Source: Lingula anatina (lineage: Eukaryota > Brachiopoda > Lingulata > Lingulida > Lingulidae). Taken from it: a DNA stretch of 64,000 bases. The position numbers and the translations under genes were made by a program. The stretch lies in NCBI RefSeq assembly GCF_001039355.2, contig NW_019773548.1:74807-138806 (forward strand). The letters run 5' to 3'. How positions within the stretch are numbered: the first letter of the stretch is position 1; the number at the start of each line of letters is the position of its first letter. The notes below the pieces were generated by a model. The model was not told the DNA's origin and searched no databases. It worked only from the letters and a program-made list of their open reading frames with translations. Below are positions 14,001 through 26,164 of this stretch, in pieces.

Positions 14001-14181
14001 ACCCTGCCCACCCTTCCCTCCAGTAGCGGCTACTTGATTCACCATCCCCTCTTGCCGGTCGAGGCGACCTGTAAGTCTCGGTTATCTCTGTACTGTTGGT
14101 GCTGCAGGATTCGGTGACTTCTGTGATAATACGCTTTGGGCGTTTGGGCGTTCTTTCCATTATGTCTGACATGTCGGACAT
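8046..14181 (-). CDS. Gene A: armadillo/HEAT-like protein, short paralogue
   Basis: Minus-strand gene of seven coding exons: 14181-13867, 13522-13421, 12577-12440, 12087-11881, 10082-9920, 9262-9088, 8688-8046. The phases close, giving 580 aa. The ATG at 14181 is preceded in frame by a stop, so it is the likely start unless there is an upstream spliced exon. Exons 2-6 align with exons 5-9 of gene B: for example VQHHGCTILAYIATYQQLPN matches VQLHCCRILAMLAQYRPLPN, and both exons are 207 bp. The core is a run of amphipathic helices resembling armadillo/HEAT repeats. The last exon is low complexity (Ser/Pro/Lys-rich) and ends in a lysine cluster and a cysteine-containing tail. It lacks the large PP1-motif exon and the C-terminal helical exons of gene B. 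I do not recognise a named family; a helical scaffold role is inference. The intron between exons 4 and 5 holds a pearl-like repeat and an assembly gap. Confidence 0.72.
10381..10391. repeat. Short poly-C run
   Basis: A homopolymer of about ten C lies in gene A intron 4 just left of the pearl-like element. It is simple sequence with no other support. Confidence 0.6.
10408..11335. mobile_element. Pearl/Helentron-like non-autonomous element, copy 1
   Basis: The element starts with a short perfect inverted repeat, TATGTACAGACACA and its complement two bases apart (about 10412-10441). A CGTCGC-rich microsatellite follows (about 10455-10492), then tandem units of about 161-162 bp. The unit landmark GATAACACGATAAGTG recurs at 10503, 10665 and 10826. 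The array runs into a 468-base N gap (10862-11329), probably where the repeat could not be assembled. This order of short inverted repeat, microsatellite and 160-bp core repeat is known for bivalve pearl elements and related Helentron-like elements. A second copy lies at 18955. The right end is hidden by the gap. Confidence 0.6.
10862..11329. other. Assembly gap (468 N)
   Basis: This run of N lies inside gene A intron 4, directly after the third visible unit of the 161-bp tandem repeat. The frames spanning it are artefacts. Confidence 0.99.
11376..11600. mobile_element. MITE family 1, copy in gene A intron 4
   Basis: An imperfect inverted repeat of about 225 bp. The left arm includes GGATCGATCTATCTCC and TTCTCGCTAAATTGC; the right arm read backwards gives CTAGATCAATCTAAC and TTCTCACTAAATTGC. 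The same ends recur at 61738-61966, and one end alone occurs at 19830-19885. It is non-coding and was probably mobilised by a cut-and-paste transposase not seen here. Confidence 0.55.
12380..12431. repeat. Compound microsatellite (AAT)n(AAAT)n(CA)n
   Basis: Simple-sequence tract in gene A just downstream of the exon 3 donor at 12440. It probably has no function of its own. Confidence 0.85.
13114..13413. mobile_element. MITE family 2, copy 1, beside a splice donor
   Basis: A 300-bp palindromic element with perfect 37-bp terminal inverted repeats: 13114-13150 begins AGGCCCCATTCAGATCGAGA, and 13377-13413 is its reverse complement. A second inner inverted repeat (ATGGTCTCTCCGCCTCTCAC against its complement) makes most of the element foldback. 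It sits in gene A intron 2, and its right end is only seven bases from exon 2 (13421-13522), immediately after the donor GTATAT. A diverged, shorter copy lies at 61333-61509. No coding capacity. Confidence 0.8.
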
Positions 14182-16726
14182 ACTGGATGTGTCTTCCTAA
14201 GGTTCCTGTTGGTTGACTCTGGTGAGAGGTTCTTTGCAAAGACTACTATGAAAGTTGAAATAATATATTACAATATATATATTGGAAAAAAAGATAGCAG
14301 TGTGTCTATTTGTTCTTCTTCATGAATAATTCTGATCCATAAATTTTCTACATGACAAATTATTTCAGGCAGTAATAATACCCTTCTGTGTTTACAGAAA
14401 ATAAAAGAAAAAAGTAAACATCTGACATCACCAAATTGAATTTATTCAGATATTTCACCGATTTATTTTTCATTTTTCAACTGATATAATTTTTTGAAAG
14501 ACATAAAATATGCTGGGATGACAACATTAACTTTTACTTACCTTTTTCCTGTAAGTATCCAGTATGAAATATTAAATGAAAATATCAATTAAAACAATTC
14601 ACTTAACAAAGATATGAATAGACTAAAATGAGCTGCAAACCAAACAACCTTAAGTACAGAAATCCCAATTAACTTTAGTAAATGTTCCTTCATGCATGTT
14701 CCTATCGGTGAGTACCAAGCATCAAATTGAAATTATATATTTAATATACTTGGTATATATTCTCTGCAGCAGTAATCTGTTCTAGCATCTAATTTTTCTA
14801 AAGACTTAGTAGCGGGGAAAATTACCTGGTAATTGCTCAGTTTAATACTGTTACAGTACATAAAACAGTAACTCGCATGATTTCAGTTCAAGTAGTGTTG
14901 AAAATATAAAAGTAACCTATATCTGAGTGCAATGAGAACTGTTAATGGACATAAATATACCTCTGCTAAACCTTTATCATATTATAATCAGTTTAAGAAA
15001 AAGATACCAATGCAGGACAACAATCAGGCACGCCCGTGGCACAGCTATATATACATATAACTACTGCAGAGAGTGACTCATCTGCATGCTTAATTACTGA
15101 CAAATACTAGTATTTAAATGTAAATTAATTGTTTAAAATTCTGTATATACTACAGGTACATGTAATGATGTTGTTTATGCAACCATAACACAGCAAAAGG
15201 GATTTGCAGGTCTACAATTGTGCTGGAGACAATTTAACAGGCAGTAACAGGCAATGTATGTCACTAAAATAAAAGACTTTAGTTAGTAATTTTGATTGCA
15301 AAAATTAAGATGCTGTGATACAATCACTACAAAACTCACCATATTTTATCTTCAGTAACTTAACAGTATTGTGTACATGTACATGTAGATGTACCTCTGC
15401 TACAGTAGTGCCCCTCTGTGTCAAACATGGTTACTAGGTCAAGTTACATAAAAGTGTGTCCTCTCTTACCATATATAATACAACACACATAGAAAGTCTT
15501 AGCCTGCATGTGAGGATTGTATAAGGTGACTGGGTCACTGTTTTGTTGTTTACCTAATATGTGACCAGAAACACCAAAAGCAATGTGTCCTTATGTTTAT
15601 TGTTATTGTTATTGTTATGACTAGTTGTCACTTCCACCTATAGCCTACTGTTACTCCTATTCCAATGTCAACTATTTAGAATTTTACCTATACAAAGTAA
15701 AACCATGCAATCAACAGCAACAACAATAAAAATAATAATAAAGATCACTGCAGACAAAACAGCATTGTTCACAAACAAGCTACTAAAACTCATGTTTGTT
15801 TTTTTACAAAATAAATTTACTAGTACATGTATTTTTTTTTTTTTAAATCTTTTTAAAAATATCATTAACATGTGTACATCAGGAAAGGTTGAAGGATGTT
15901 TGGTTTTCCCACAACACTCACCATCCCTTGAAAGAGATACTTAAAAGAATGAGGGAATCATGGGCAATTTTTTCAATACTGAGTATGGGTGTATTTAAAA
16001 AAAAAAACATGCTGGTCTCTGAGTGTTTTTGGGAAGAATGGTAGTTGAACCCCATGTGAAAAGGGATGTCGGGAGGTTTGAGTGTGTCTTGGTGGTAGGG
16101 GGTGTTCCTGGAACTGTCAACTACATGCAATAGTAGTTTAAAAAACTTTAAATTAATTTAGACTACATGTACTGTATACCATGCAGGTAGGAGAAAAGCC
16201 ACTTTTCTTTTACTCCCTCAAAGAAAAAATATATATATAAAACCTCTCCCCCCCCCTCCCCCGGAACAAACAATAACGATAAACAATTGCAATGATTTAA
16301 TATCCACCTTAAATAAATAAGACTGGTATAATCATCGTTGAAGTGAGATGCAGCTCTGGATTTTAATTAGCCTAGAGTATTTTAACGTACTGATTTATGA
16401 TAATATGCAAAAATTATATATGCTTGCTTTAGTTTAGCATTAAGACTTAACAATGTTCAAAATTTATGTGAATGCATTTAAAACATATTCAAACATAGGT
16501 GTCAAGTGCAGAATAAACCGAAAAACCTTACGAAAATCGCATTTGCGTTGCACGTTGTCTCAGCCTTCCTCTAATTTTCCCGGGAAGTTTCAAAACAAAT
16601 CTCCTAACACAGTCGAACTCGACCCCTTACCTCTTTTGCATTGAAGTACAGAAACGGTAAAATGGAAAAGGAAGAGGAGTTGAGATAAGATGAAACGAAA
16701 TATTTCTCCATTTTTCTGCTAGAATC
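14182..16726. other. Intergenic region between divergent paralogues A and B
   Basis: About 2.5 kb separate the two start codons. I see no coding exon. It is AT-rich with ACATGT runs (about 15372-15390), TTGTTA repeats near 15598-15618 and an A/TA run near 16229-16240. Upstream regulatory sequence and untranslated exons of both genes should lie here. A pyrimidine tract ending in CTGCTAG just before the gene B ATG may be an acceptor for an untranslated first exon. Confidence 0.55.
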
Positions 16727-19700
16727 ATGGATTCTGAGCAGCTCAGAGACGCAGAATGTATCCTTGACTTGAAGACAGGGAAGGGAGTGTCTCTGGCGGA
16801 GGCGGAAGATGAACAGTGGCTAGGTAAGCAAGCGGATAAACAATCCTGGATCCGTTCTGGAAGTGACACTGTTTTGTGATTAACATGACACCTCTTATCT
16901 GACAAGAAAACCAAACAAACAGGTGTCGGTGTTATGTTTGAACAAGACCGTGTAAAGGGACTGCTCGTAGACTCATAATGATATAGATTACTTATGGCTT
17001 TTAACTTTTAATTTTGACGTTGCCTGCCGTTTGAAGGAAAGGAAAAAATAAGGGCGAGCATTACATAATACATCTGCCCAAATTATGACAAGAAATTTGC
17101 TTCATATTACTGGGAAAATTGAAGATTCATTCTATTTCAAGTCCCCACCACGGGCAAGTTTTTACAGGCAATAAAAGAAAAATGTGTGGTTTTTCCTTAT
17201 GTCTCATATTTTGGCAAAGACAATTTCCCATTGACTTGCATGCATACTGTCTAGTTTCTCAGTGCCTGGGAGGGAGGTTTTTGCTGCTTGACCAGCTGGG
17301 TAGAGGTAGTGCCCATGGTACTGCCCACAATATCTGTACAGTTTTCAAACTATGCCATTCTGTCACAATTGGCTTTGTACCTGAAACTTGTGAGCTCGCA
17401 CTGCACAGTCACCACCAATGGGGATAATCCGAGATAGCCTAAAGTCTTCAGACTTAGCATAATATCAATCAAGATTTCACAGTATTTTGGTGGAGAGAGG
17501 GGTCAGAAACGATGGCAAGCTTGGTAGCAAATGTGGGATGAAATGTATGTGTTATAACTCGGGGAGTTTCCTATTGATGATTTTTAACACATACGCTGTG
17601 CTAACGCATGAAACTAAAGGGCTCAAAAAGTGTAAAATGACGACCAGTTCCCACATTCACCATCTCAAATTATCGTCTTTAGTTATCTCTCATCTCTTCA
17701 ACTTGCACACTCTTGTGAAGCCAACCAGTTTTTCCATAAAAGTGTGTCCTCTCAGAGCCATCAGTAAGGTAAGATTCATCTTCTTGTCTACCAGTTAAGT
17801 CACCATGAAATCATACACTCTCTCTCTTGGTATGAACAGACTTTTTTATAAGAGAGATTTGCTAGACCCCCCCCCCCCCGGCCCCCCCCCCACCCCACCC
17901 CCCACATAATAATAATAATATTAAATATTTGCCAATGCAACTTATGAAAATGTTCTCGGCAGTAGGTCGTTTCCTGGCAGGAAAGATATAATTATTACCA
18001 TTATTTGACCTACCTCACACATGCAGAAGTCCATTTTTGGTTTATTTTTTGGAAGTGCTTAATTTCATGGCAGTCGAACTGGTAGACAATCAGATGTATC
18101 TTATAGACAAGCAGATGACTCTGTGTAATACAAAATCCCTTACAGTAACTGACCCAGATGTTGTATGAGTCAGTCCTCTATGATGTGATATAGGAAGTTC
18201 ATGTATGTATATTACTTCATTCGTCTTCATTGCCATGACACTTAGTCATACTGTGCATTTGCAGCCCCTTTGCTTTATATGATCTTGTAGATCTATCTTG
18301 TAGATGTCTTTGCTTAAAGAGATAACAACTCTTCATTTTCACAGGAAAAGTGCCATAAAACATTTTCCTCAGGTAAATAGCAATGCTTTCATTTTGGTTT
18401 ATAATATTTCTGTGTGTTGTTTACAATGTATTTATTATGGCATTTTAAATATCTTAGGAAGAGCTGTTACCCCTTTTAAAAAAGGTTAGCAAGCAGTATA
18501 AATTATTAAGATACGATAATAATTAAATTTAAAATGCAAAAAAGAAGAGAAAAAAGAAAATGCACTGTTAAGCTGTGATCAATGTGTCTCATGCTATAAA
18601 ATGTGGTTACTTCCAAATGAGATCATGAGATCATGAAATTTGTCACAGACTGAGATATTTTATGAGATTGCAATTTTTGTATCCCAGATATGAGTAATTT
18701 CCAACTGATTCAGTTGAAGTGGTTTTCAGATGCTTTTCATATCAACATGGAGAAATCTATCATTAAGAGGTTGTTTCTTAAAAAACTGCCAAGGAGAAAA
18801 GGTAAATTAAAAAAAAAAAGAATTTTTTATTTTTTTCTGTGGAAGGAAGAGACCTTGTACTAGGAAAAGACCTTGTAATAGTTTCTGAAACAGTAATATA
18901 AAGCATATTAATATTAAAGAAGGCATTATAACTTAGTACTGACCTTTCATAACTTTTTATGTACAGACACAGATGTGTCTGTACATATTGCCATCACCTG
19001 CGTCTGTCGTCGCCGTCGCCGATCATGTCGCCGTCGCCGTGCACTTTCAGCGTTAACACCATAAGTGGAAGACAGTTTTACTTTTTGGCTTTATATTTAC
19101 AGAGCTGACTAATATTCATAAAATGCAGGTCAAGTTCGNTTGTTATGATATTGAAAGTATGTGAAGATGAGCAGAATCACTGACAGAAAGCCATTTGCTA
19201 TGCATTAAGCATGTATACAGAATGTTTTAAAATAATTTATTTATTAAAATTTGTATTTATATAAAAGCTGCATGTACTAAAGCTGATCCAAAATTGAGAA
19301 GGTCATTTTAATTAATTTCCCCTAATCTAGTAATTCATATTATATATCATTGAAGTACAGAACTATTCATAATATTATGAGGTAGTGCACAGTTTTCTCC
19401 TCTACTTGTAACCTTAACATAGGAATCCAAGGAGGTGACCAAAATGACATACAATTTTTTTTTTGTCTGTCCTGGGCCTGTATCACTGTCCCAGATTGTT
19501 TCACTTTCCTCTTTTTCTGGAATAAGCCCCAGGTGTTGTGTTACCTTTCAATCAGCATTGACTAGCCCTAGAGGTATGTATGGGATAAATAGAAACACAT
19601 TTATCCCATACTGTTTATATACGTGTCAATAATCAAGGTGTATCCATGAACTTTTAACTTTTGAAAAGAACAACGAATCACCATTTTTAACCTCATTATT

Positions 19701-21538
19701 GTTTTTATAATTTAGAATTTATCTTAAAGCTCTATTTTAATACTGCATCTTTATACTTTTATACATATACATTCAATATATGTCTTATATATTGCAAAGA
19801 ACACAATAAACCTTTATTATTATTATAGACTCCCCAGTGAGATAGATCGATCCATATATCTGTGGGAATGGCCCCTTAGTCCACTGTACTGAATGTCCTT
19901 AATTACCTGGAATTACTTTCCTGTTGTTTCAGTCCAGTCTGGTGAACATGTGGAGTTCAGAGACAACAGCCGAGTGTTTGTGGAGAAGTCCGGGGAAGGC
20001 GTCCTGTTTGGGCTGAAGAAGGAGAAAGGGGAGTGGTTGGTTTGTCCCTGGAGTGCAGATGAGCCCTGTCTGCTGGATGACCTTGAACTTGTCCAGCCTA
20101 CCAAACTTCAGAACGGTGGGTGGTCCAACACATAATTATGGAAAACTGTTTTAAGTGCCAATTTTTTTAAGCACCAGTCAAGTGCGGCAAGGTGGTGGTT
20201 CACAGAATTTGACCTTATTGGGCTGAAATACTTGCCTAAGGACCCTTTTAACTTCTGCCAAATGTTAGGGTCCAAAACCATATTTCTAGGGATTTATGCC
20301 CAATTTTCGATTTTACCAGCCTTCGAAGCAGATTTTCAGTCAGTAAACATACAACTCATATATATACTTATTTCCCCCTTATCTAGTCACATATTTATAA
20401 CATACCCATATGATGTATTTTGTTGATCAATTTTCTTCCTTCCAAGACATTCAAACAAAAAATATAACCTACCCTGTTCGCGCTGTACCCTCTTTTTTTA
20501 CCCCACCCCCCAAAGCCATGTTGAAGCATGGCGACATTCAAAAAGAGATATCTCCACTAGTAGAGGTTCTGTGACTGTCAAACTTATATGGATTTATTAA
20601 GAAGGGTTAGGTACATAAAGTTCCAGAGAGATCTCCGTGGCCTTTTATTTTGTTGACGATATATTGGTGTCTGAAAATGTATGAATTTAGATGTGTGTTG
20701 CTCTTGTCTTGACCGGTAATACCTGCTCACTCACTTAACGCGCGGCACGGTTGCATTGGATGACAAGCTTAAACTGCCTATTTAACCGGTCATGACCAAC
20801 AAAACCTTCAAGGACTGGTTGAAAATAGATTTAATTTGGCTCAAGTAACGGCCGATGGGAGCCGCAACGATGAATTTTTTACGACACGCCATTTCAAATC
20901 ACCAGAAGTTTGACCTAGTTATTCGGCCCGGCAGTTTGACCTAGTGATTCGGTTCATAGCGGTGCTGACTCGTATCTCTGTTTACAAATTGTTTCAGCCC
21001 TTTTTTGACACGGGTTTCAGATGAGTCGTTTACCCCTCCAACTTAGCATAGCAAGGTAGTTTTAACTTTACAGGTCAGATTTTCATTTTACATCGCATAA
21101 TACACGCTGACCAGTTGAGACAGGGGCTACTTATCTGTTAACCTGCCTTCCACATGAAGTTAAATTAAATTGGGTTCGTTTAATAATTTGGTAATAATAA
21201 AAAAAACTACAGTGGTATATTTGTTTTTTATATTATTTATTTTGAAAAGGAAAAATTTCTTTCAGTATTCTTACATGAAACTACTAATTATAGACTAAAC
21301 TCTGAACATATTACTGAACATCTAAAGGTACCGATCACACACACAATACTGATATAAATATTAATAACTATTAAGGAATCTCTTACTTTTACATTATCAA
21401 AATTATAAGAAAGCAATCCAAAATTGTCATTATAAAAGGGAAACATCATGCATGCTAGTACTGTTCTCTGCTTGCTTCAACTGAATGAAACAATTTTTTC
21501 TCATGCACCATGGAAAGATTTGTCTGGGAAAACGTAGG

Positions 21539-21603
<65 letters not shown>

Positions 21604-24600
21604 GTCACTGTGCCAGTGCATAAAGACACCCAATCTTCAAATAATCAAAATAACTGTTTTAGTTCCATATAACAAAAAACATGCACTGTTTCATATTATG
21701 AATATGATGGTTATATCAAACACCAACTGCCTGCAGAATCTTACACTGAACTGATAATCTTTCAACAACATCCTTAACTGTCTCCTCATCTGCCTCATCA
21801 ATTTCATACTCTTTTTGCAGACGACCACATTTATTTAACGTAGAAAGTCTCGAAAAGTAGCTTGCAACCTGCTGGGTTGTCAGCCAGTCTTCTTTTGTGA
21901 ACTGCTTCCTGCCACTGACAGGATCAACATACAGTTTCAATTTCTTTGCTACATTTGCTGGTTGTTCTTTTCTTCCACTTTCAAGTCCTCTCTTGAATTC
22001 TGCCAGCAGAAATTGTTTCACTTCTTGCGAGTATCTTTTACCACTTCTTGGAACCTTCAAGGCCCAGCCAGCTGGGAGGTCCCTCCTGTCCCCTTGTTCC
22101 GAGGTGCTCGAAGCTAGCACACTTTCAGAAGTGCTGGTTGTCTTGACATTACCCAATCTTTGGGCCCACTTGGACCTAACGAGGTCATATCCTGCATGTT
22201 CAAACAGGTGCTGACCAGCAGCAGTATGAGATGTAAGTTCTTCCTCAGTTGGAAAGGACTTCATGCAACCTGGTTCAGGACATCTGAACTTGGGGGCATC
22301 AACAGAACGTCTCCAGCCAGTCACTCCTGTTGCTACTTTTGGCTCAGAAAATGGTGTCATCAAAAGTAGGTCTGTCTCACCTTGCATACCACCAAACTCT
22401 TGTAATTTTGAGACAGGGAACAGCTCTCCTTGCCCAAGGCCATACGCTTTCCAACAACGGATTCCCTCCTGAGAATACTCAAAATTGTTAAAGGCACTAA
22501 CCCCAGTCCACTTATGATTGAAGCTTTGCTGTTTGGAAAGATTTATCTCACACACAACTGCATAGCACCCACGGACACCAGATGACTGAATAGCAGTGTA
22601 CATTTGCTGGGCACTGGTAACATCGTGCCCCTCATTAATGAATCTATGGATGCTGCTTTTCATTGGGGCAATTTTCCTATCACAAATATCTTTTCCCGCT
22701 TGTGCTTCACTGAAATCATAGCGCCTAATCTGTAATCCTAAACGGGAAGATAGTTCAGGAATAGCCAGCAGCAGTTGAGCACTATGGTAACAACCAGCAT
22801 TATCAGATCTCAGGAACACTTCTTTGATAGCTGGAACTCTCTTCTGTAATTCACGGAGGGATGATTCCAAAATTGAAAGGACAGCAAACCAATTTTGTGC
22901 ACAGTTGTCCAACAGGTGAGTAAAGCAATGTATCTGAAAAAGGAATTGTGTACATGTTTATAAACTCTAAACAAAAAACAATTTTTTTTCATGCAAAATG
23001 ATTGAAGGATATTATGAATACTTTTTGTAAAAGAATTCAATGCCATCAAATTTGGCCCTGCTTAGTAGAAACTAACCGAATATTCTAAACATTTTTTTTA
23101 AAGTTTACAGAATTATCAATCTGATATCTATAATTGATGAGATTTCTATGTTTCTTACATCATGATTTCACCGTCACCAATAGTCACTGCTGCAGTGACG
23201 TGCCACGAAATCCCTTTTTTGGCAAACCAGTCTTGTTGTGCCTCTCTAAACTTAGTGGGTAAAAACTTCATAGCCCAATCCATGGTGACCAATGCTTGTG
23301 TTGAGGTAAGGTTTTCTAGAACATCCACTTTTCCTTGGTCTTGGTTCTTAGATCTCACTATGTGATTTTTCCACAAGAAGATTGAATCTCTGGATTTACT
23401 GAAGTCAAAGAGCATTTCCTCTTTCTGCTCTGGGTACCTATTTAAAAAAAAACATATTTTTTATATAAAATGAGAACCAGAATAATAATAATAATAATAA
23501 AGAAAAGACAGAGACACATACAATCCATTATGCATATACAGACGCCTCCAGTTCATTTCCAATACCTTCAAAATATTTACCTGAAGGTTGTTTTTTCCTC
23601 CATTATGACAACTTCAATGTCATTCAAAATAGAAGAAAGGCCATCACAGCTACCACAGGCCATATTGTGATCATGGTTGCATTGAGGAGGAAGTGACAAG
23701 GCATAACTTATACAGTGGTCAGCACACTGATCCTCCTTCTTTATGTGTAGCTTGTAGTCTGACTTCAGGTAGTTCTTGGAATCTCTTAGTCTGGAGTGTT
23801 GTTCTTTAACCCAAGCACCAGAAAACCCTAAAAATGAATCTTATAGAATTACTAGTCTTGAATTTCGAATTCAAATAATGACACTGGTCCACAAAGAAAA
23901 AATAAAATACCACTCAAATGCACACCTAAATAAAAAGAAATGCAAAAGTAATTACTACCACAAAAGACATGAATTCATTATCATCTACCAATTTATGTTA
24001 GTTTTTTTTTTACATTTCTTAGAAGGTTATGAAAACATGATAAACTATCCAACAGGCTTCTTCATAATAAACCATAAAACAAATTAGTTACCAATATTAC
24101 CTTGCTCTCCTAACTGCAGTACAATATTTTCCAATGTCTCAAATGCTGTGCTTCCCTCAGCAGCAATATTATCCAATCCAGCAACTGACTTTCTTTGGGA
24201 GGCTTCACAGACCTGAAGATGAAAAAAAAAAGGAAATATTGACTCCACATTGCTTGACATGTAAAGTGTGAGGTGAGAATATCAAATTAGGATAGACTGT
24301 ATTTGAAAGATAATAAAATTTTAAAGGCTTTCAACCATTTTAGCTCATACATAAAGTGTAGCAGTTTTATATACAAATTTACCTGCAATATATTGAGCAA
24401 AGTACTTCGTCCAAGAGGAACAAAATCATTCTCTTCACAGTACAGCTGGTACAGCTGCACAAGCCGTGATGCAATAAGTGTCCTCACAGCATTGGGAACT
24501 TCAATCGTCTCACCAGAACTCAACTTCAACATCCTGCTGCCATAGGCTACATCTTGGAGGAACTCTGGTCTGGAGATAAAGTCCAAAAAATGATCAACTT

Positions 24601-26121
24601 TCACCATATCCAATCTTGATCTCTTGCTCTCTTGTTTTTGGACAGGTTGACCCTTTCCTACCTCAGCTGCATGCTTTCTTGCTTCTGATATCCTATACTT
24701 GGTCAAACCAGGGATAAGTTTCTGTAATAAAAAATTTAAAGATCAAGATAAAGAGCCGTGTTCTCAATATGATTATTAGGTGCAACATATAAAATCAATA
24801 AATCATCTTTAGTAAGTGGTCAATGTGTGAAGAAAGCATCACTACAATAAATGCATAAAATTATAATTTTCCATTAAAGAAAGAAAAAAAAAGACAACCC
24901 TTACCATGAGTTCTGATGTGGAAGTGTCTAACAAGCAATGACAAAATCTGACGTCTCACATCCCATGAATCAGCAGCCTGGTAACATTCTACAAGTGAAC
25001 TTGTAAGGGCTGGAGTTCGATCTTTCTCTGGTAGCTGGAAATTTAGCCACAAGTCCTCTTCCTGTCCAGGGGCAAGGGATGTAAGGACCAAATTGATTGC
25101 CTCGCGGGTTTTCTGTTTATAGTATCTGCAGCACAGATAAATAGTTTACAAATAAAAGTTTGTACAGCAATTAAGTAAGTCTTTATAATTCAAAATGACT
25201 AATGCTAAAAAGTAATACAATGAAATTAAAATTTTTGTTTAGGTATTCTTCTCTAAATAGTTATCATAAAATTAATTACTTATCATATCATAATTTGAAG
25301 CATTCTTACCTCTTGGTGCGTTCTGTAGCATCTTCTAAAGGCTTCTTCAACTGACCAGCTACTGTGTTAACTCCACCTCGCTTAAGAAACTGATTCAGAT
25401 TATCAAGGTCCTGATTCCTAGGTGGCATAGGGGTGGGAGCCCACGAAGCATCAAGGTCAACTGGGATGTTTCGAGGCCTTACTGGACTATCACTAGACCC
25501 AGAAGTGCTGCTGGGGTATACATAGTCTCCATACTATAAAGAAAACAAAGATGTACACCTGCTAACATGATAGTGCAATCCATATTCCATTTCAAATTTT
25601 TACAAAGTTTTTTTATTTTTTGTAAAACTATAAATATGAATGAAGTTTATTTTTACAACTTAATCTTATAATTCATTTTATTTAGTTCCCACAAACATTT
25701 TAATAATTTATACATTGTAATCACCTTTATCCTTTTCTGTCCAACAGGATGCTGAGTGTCAGCACTAGAGCTTGACTCTACATCAGAAAAGACTTGCAAG
25801 CCTGAGGTACCTGGCTGAGGCTCTCCTCCTTCACCAACATCTTGCTCTTCCATAGGTTCTTCTCCAACGTCACTATATTCCTCACCCTCATCAACACCCT
25901 GCTAAAGCAATAGGGAAATACATTTCATCAACTGAAATTCATTGTTTTACTACTAGAATTTCCTATGTAATCCTTGTCTACAAAAAATATAAATAACCAA
26001 ATTATTTTTGCTTCATTACATATTATTATTATTGATTTTACAAATTAAAACCAAAACTTTAGCATACTGAAATTTATACATGATATGGAAAAATATCTTG
26101 TGGTGCCCACCTGGCGAATTA

Positions 26122-26164
<43 letters not shown>

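Noticed and set aside
23776-24087. Plus-strand frame inside the transposon
   Set aside because: Antisense to transposase exon 8 and its intron; no recognisable domain.
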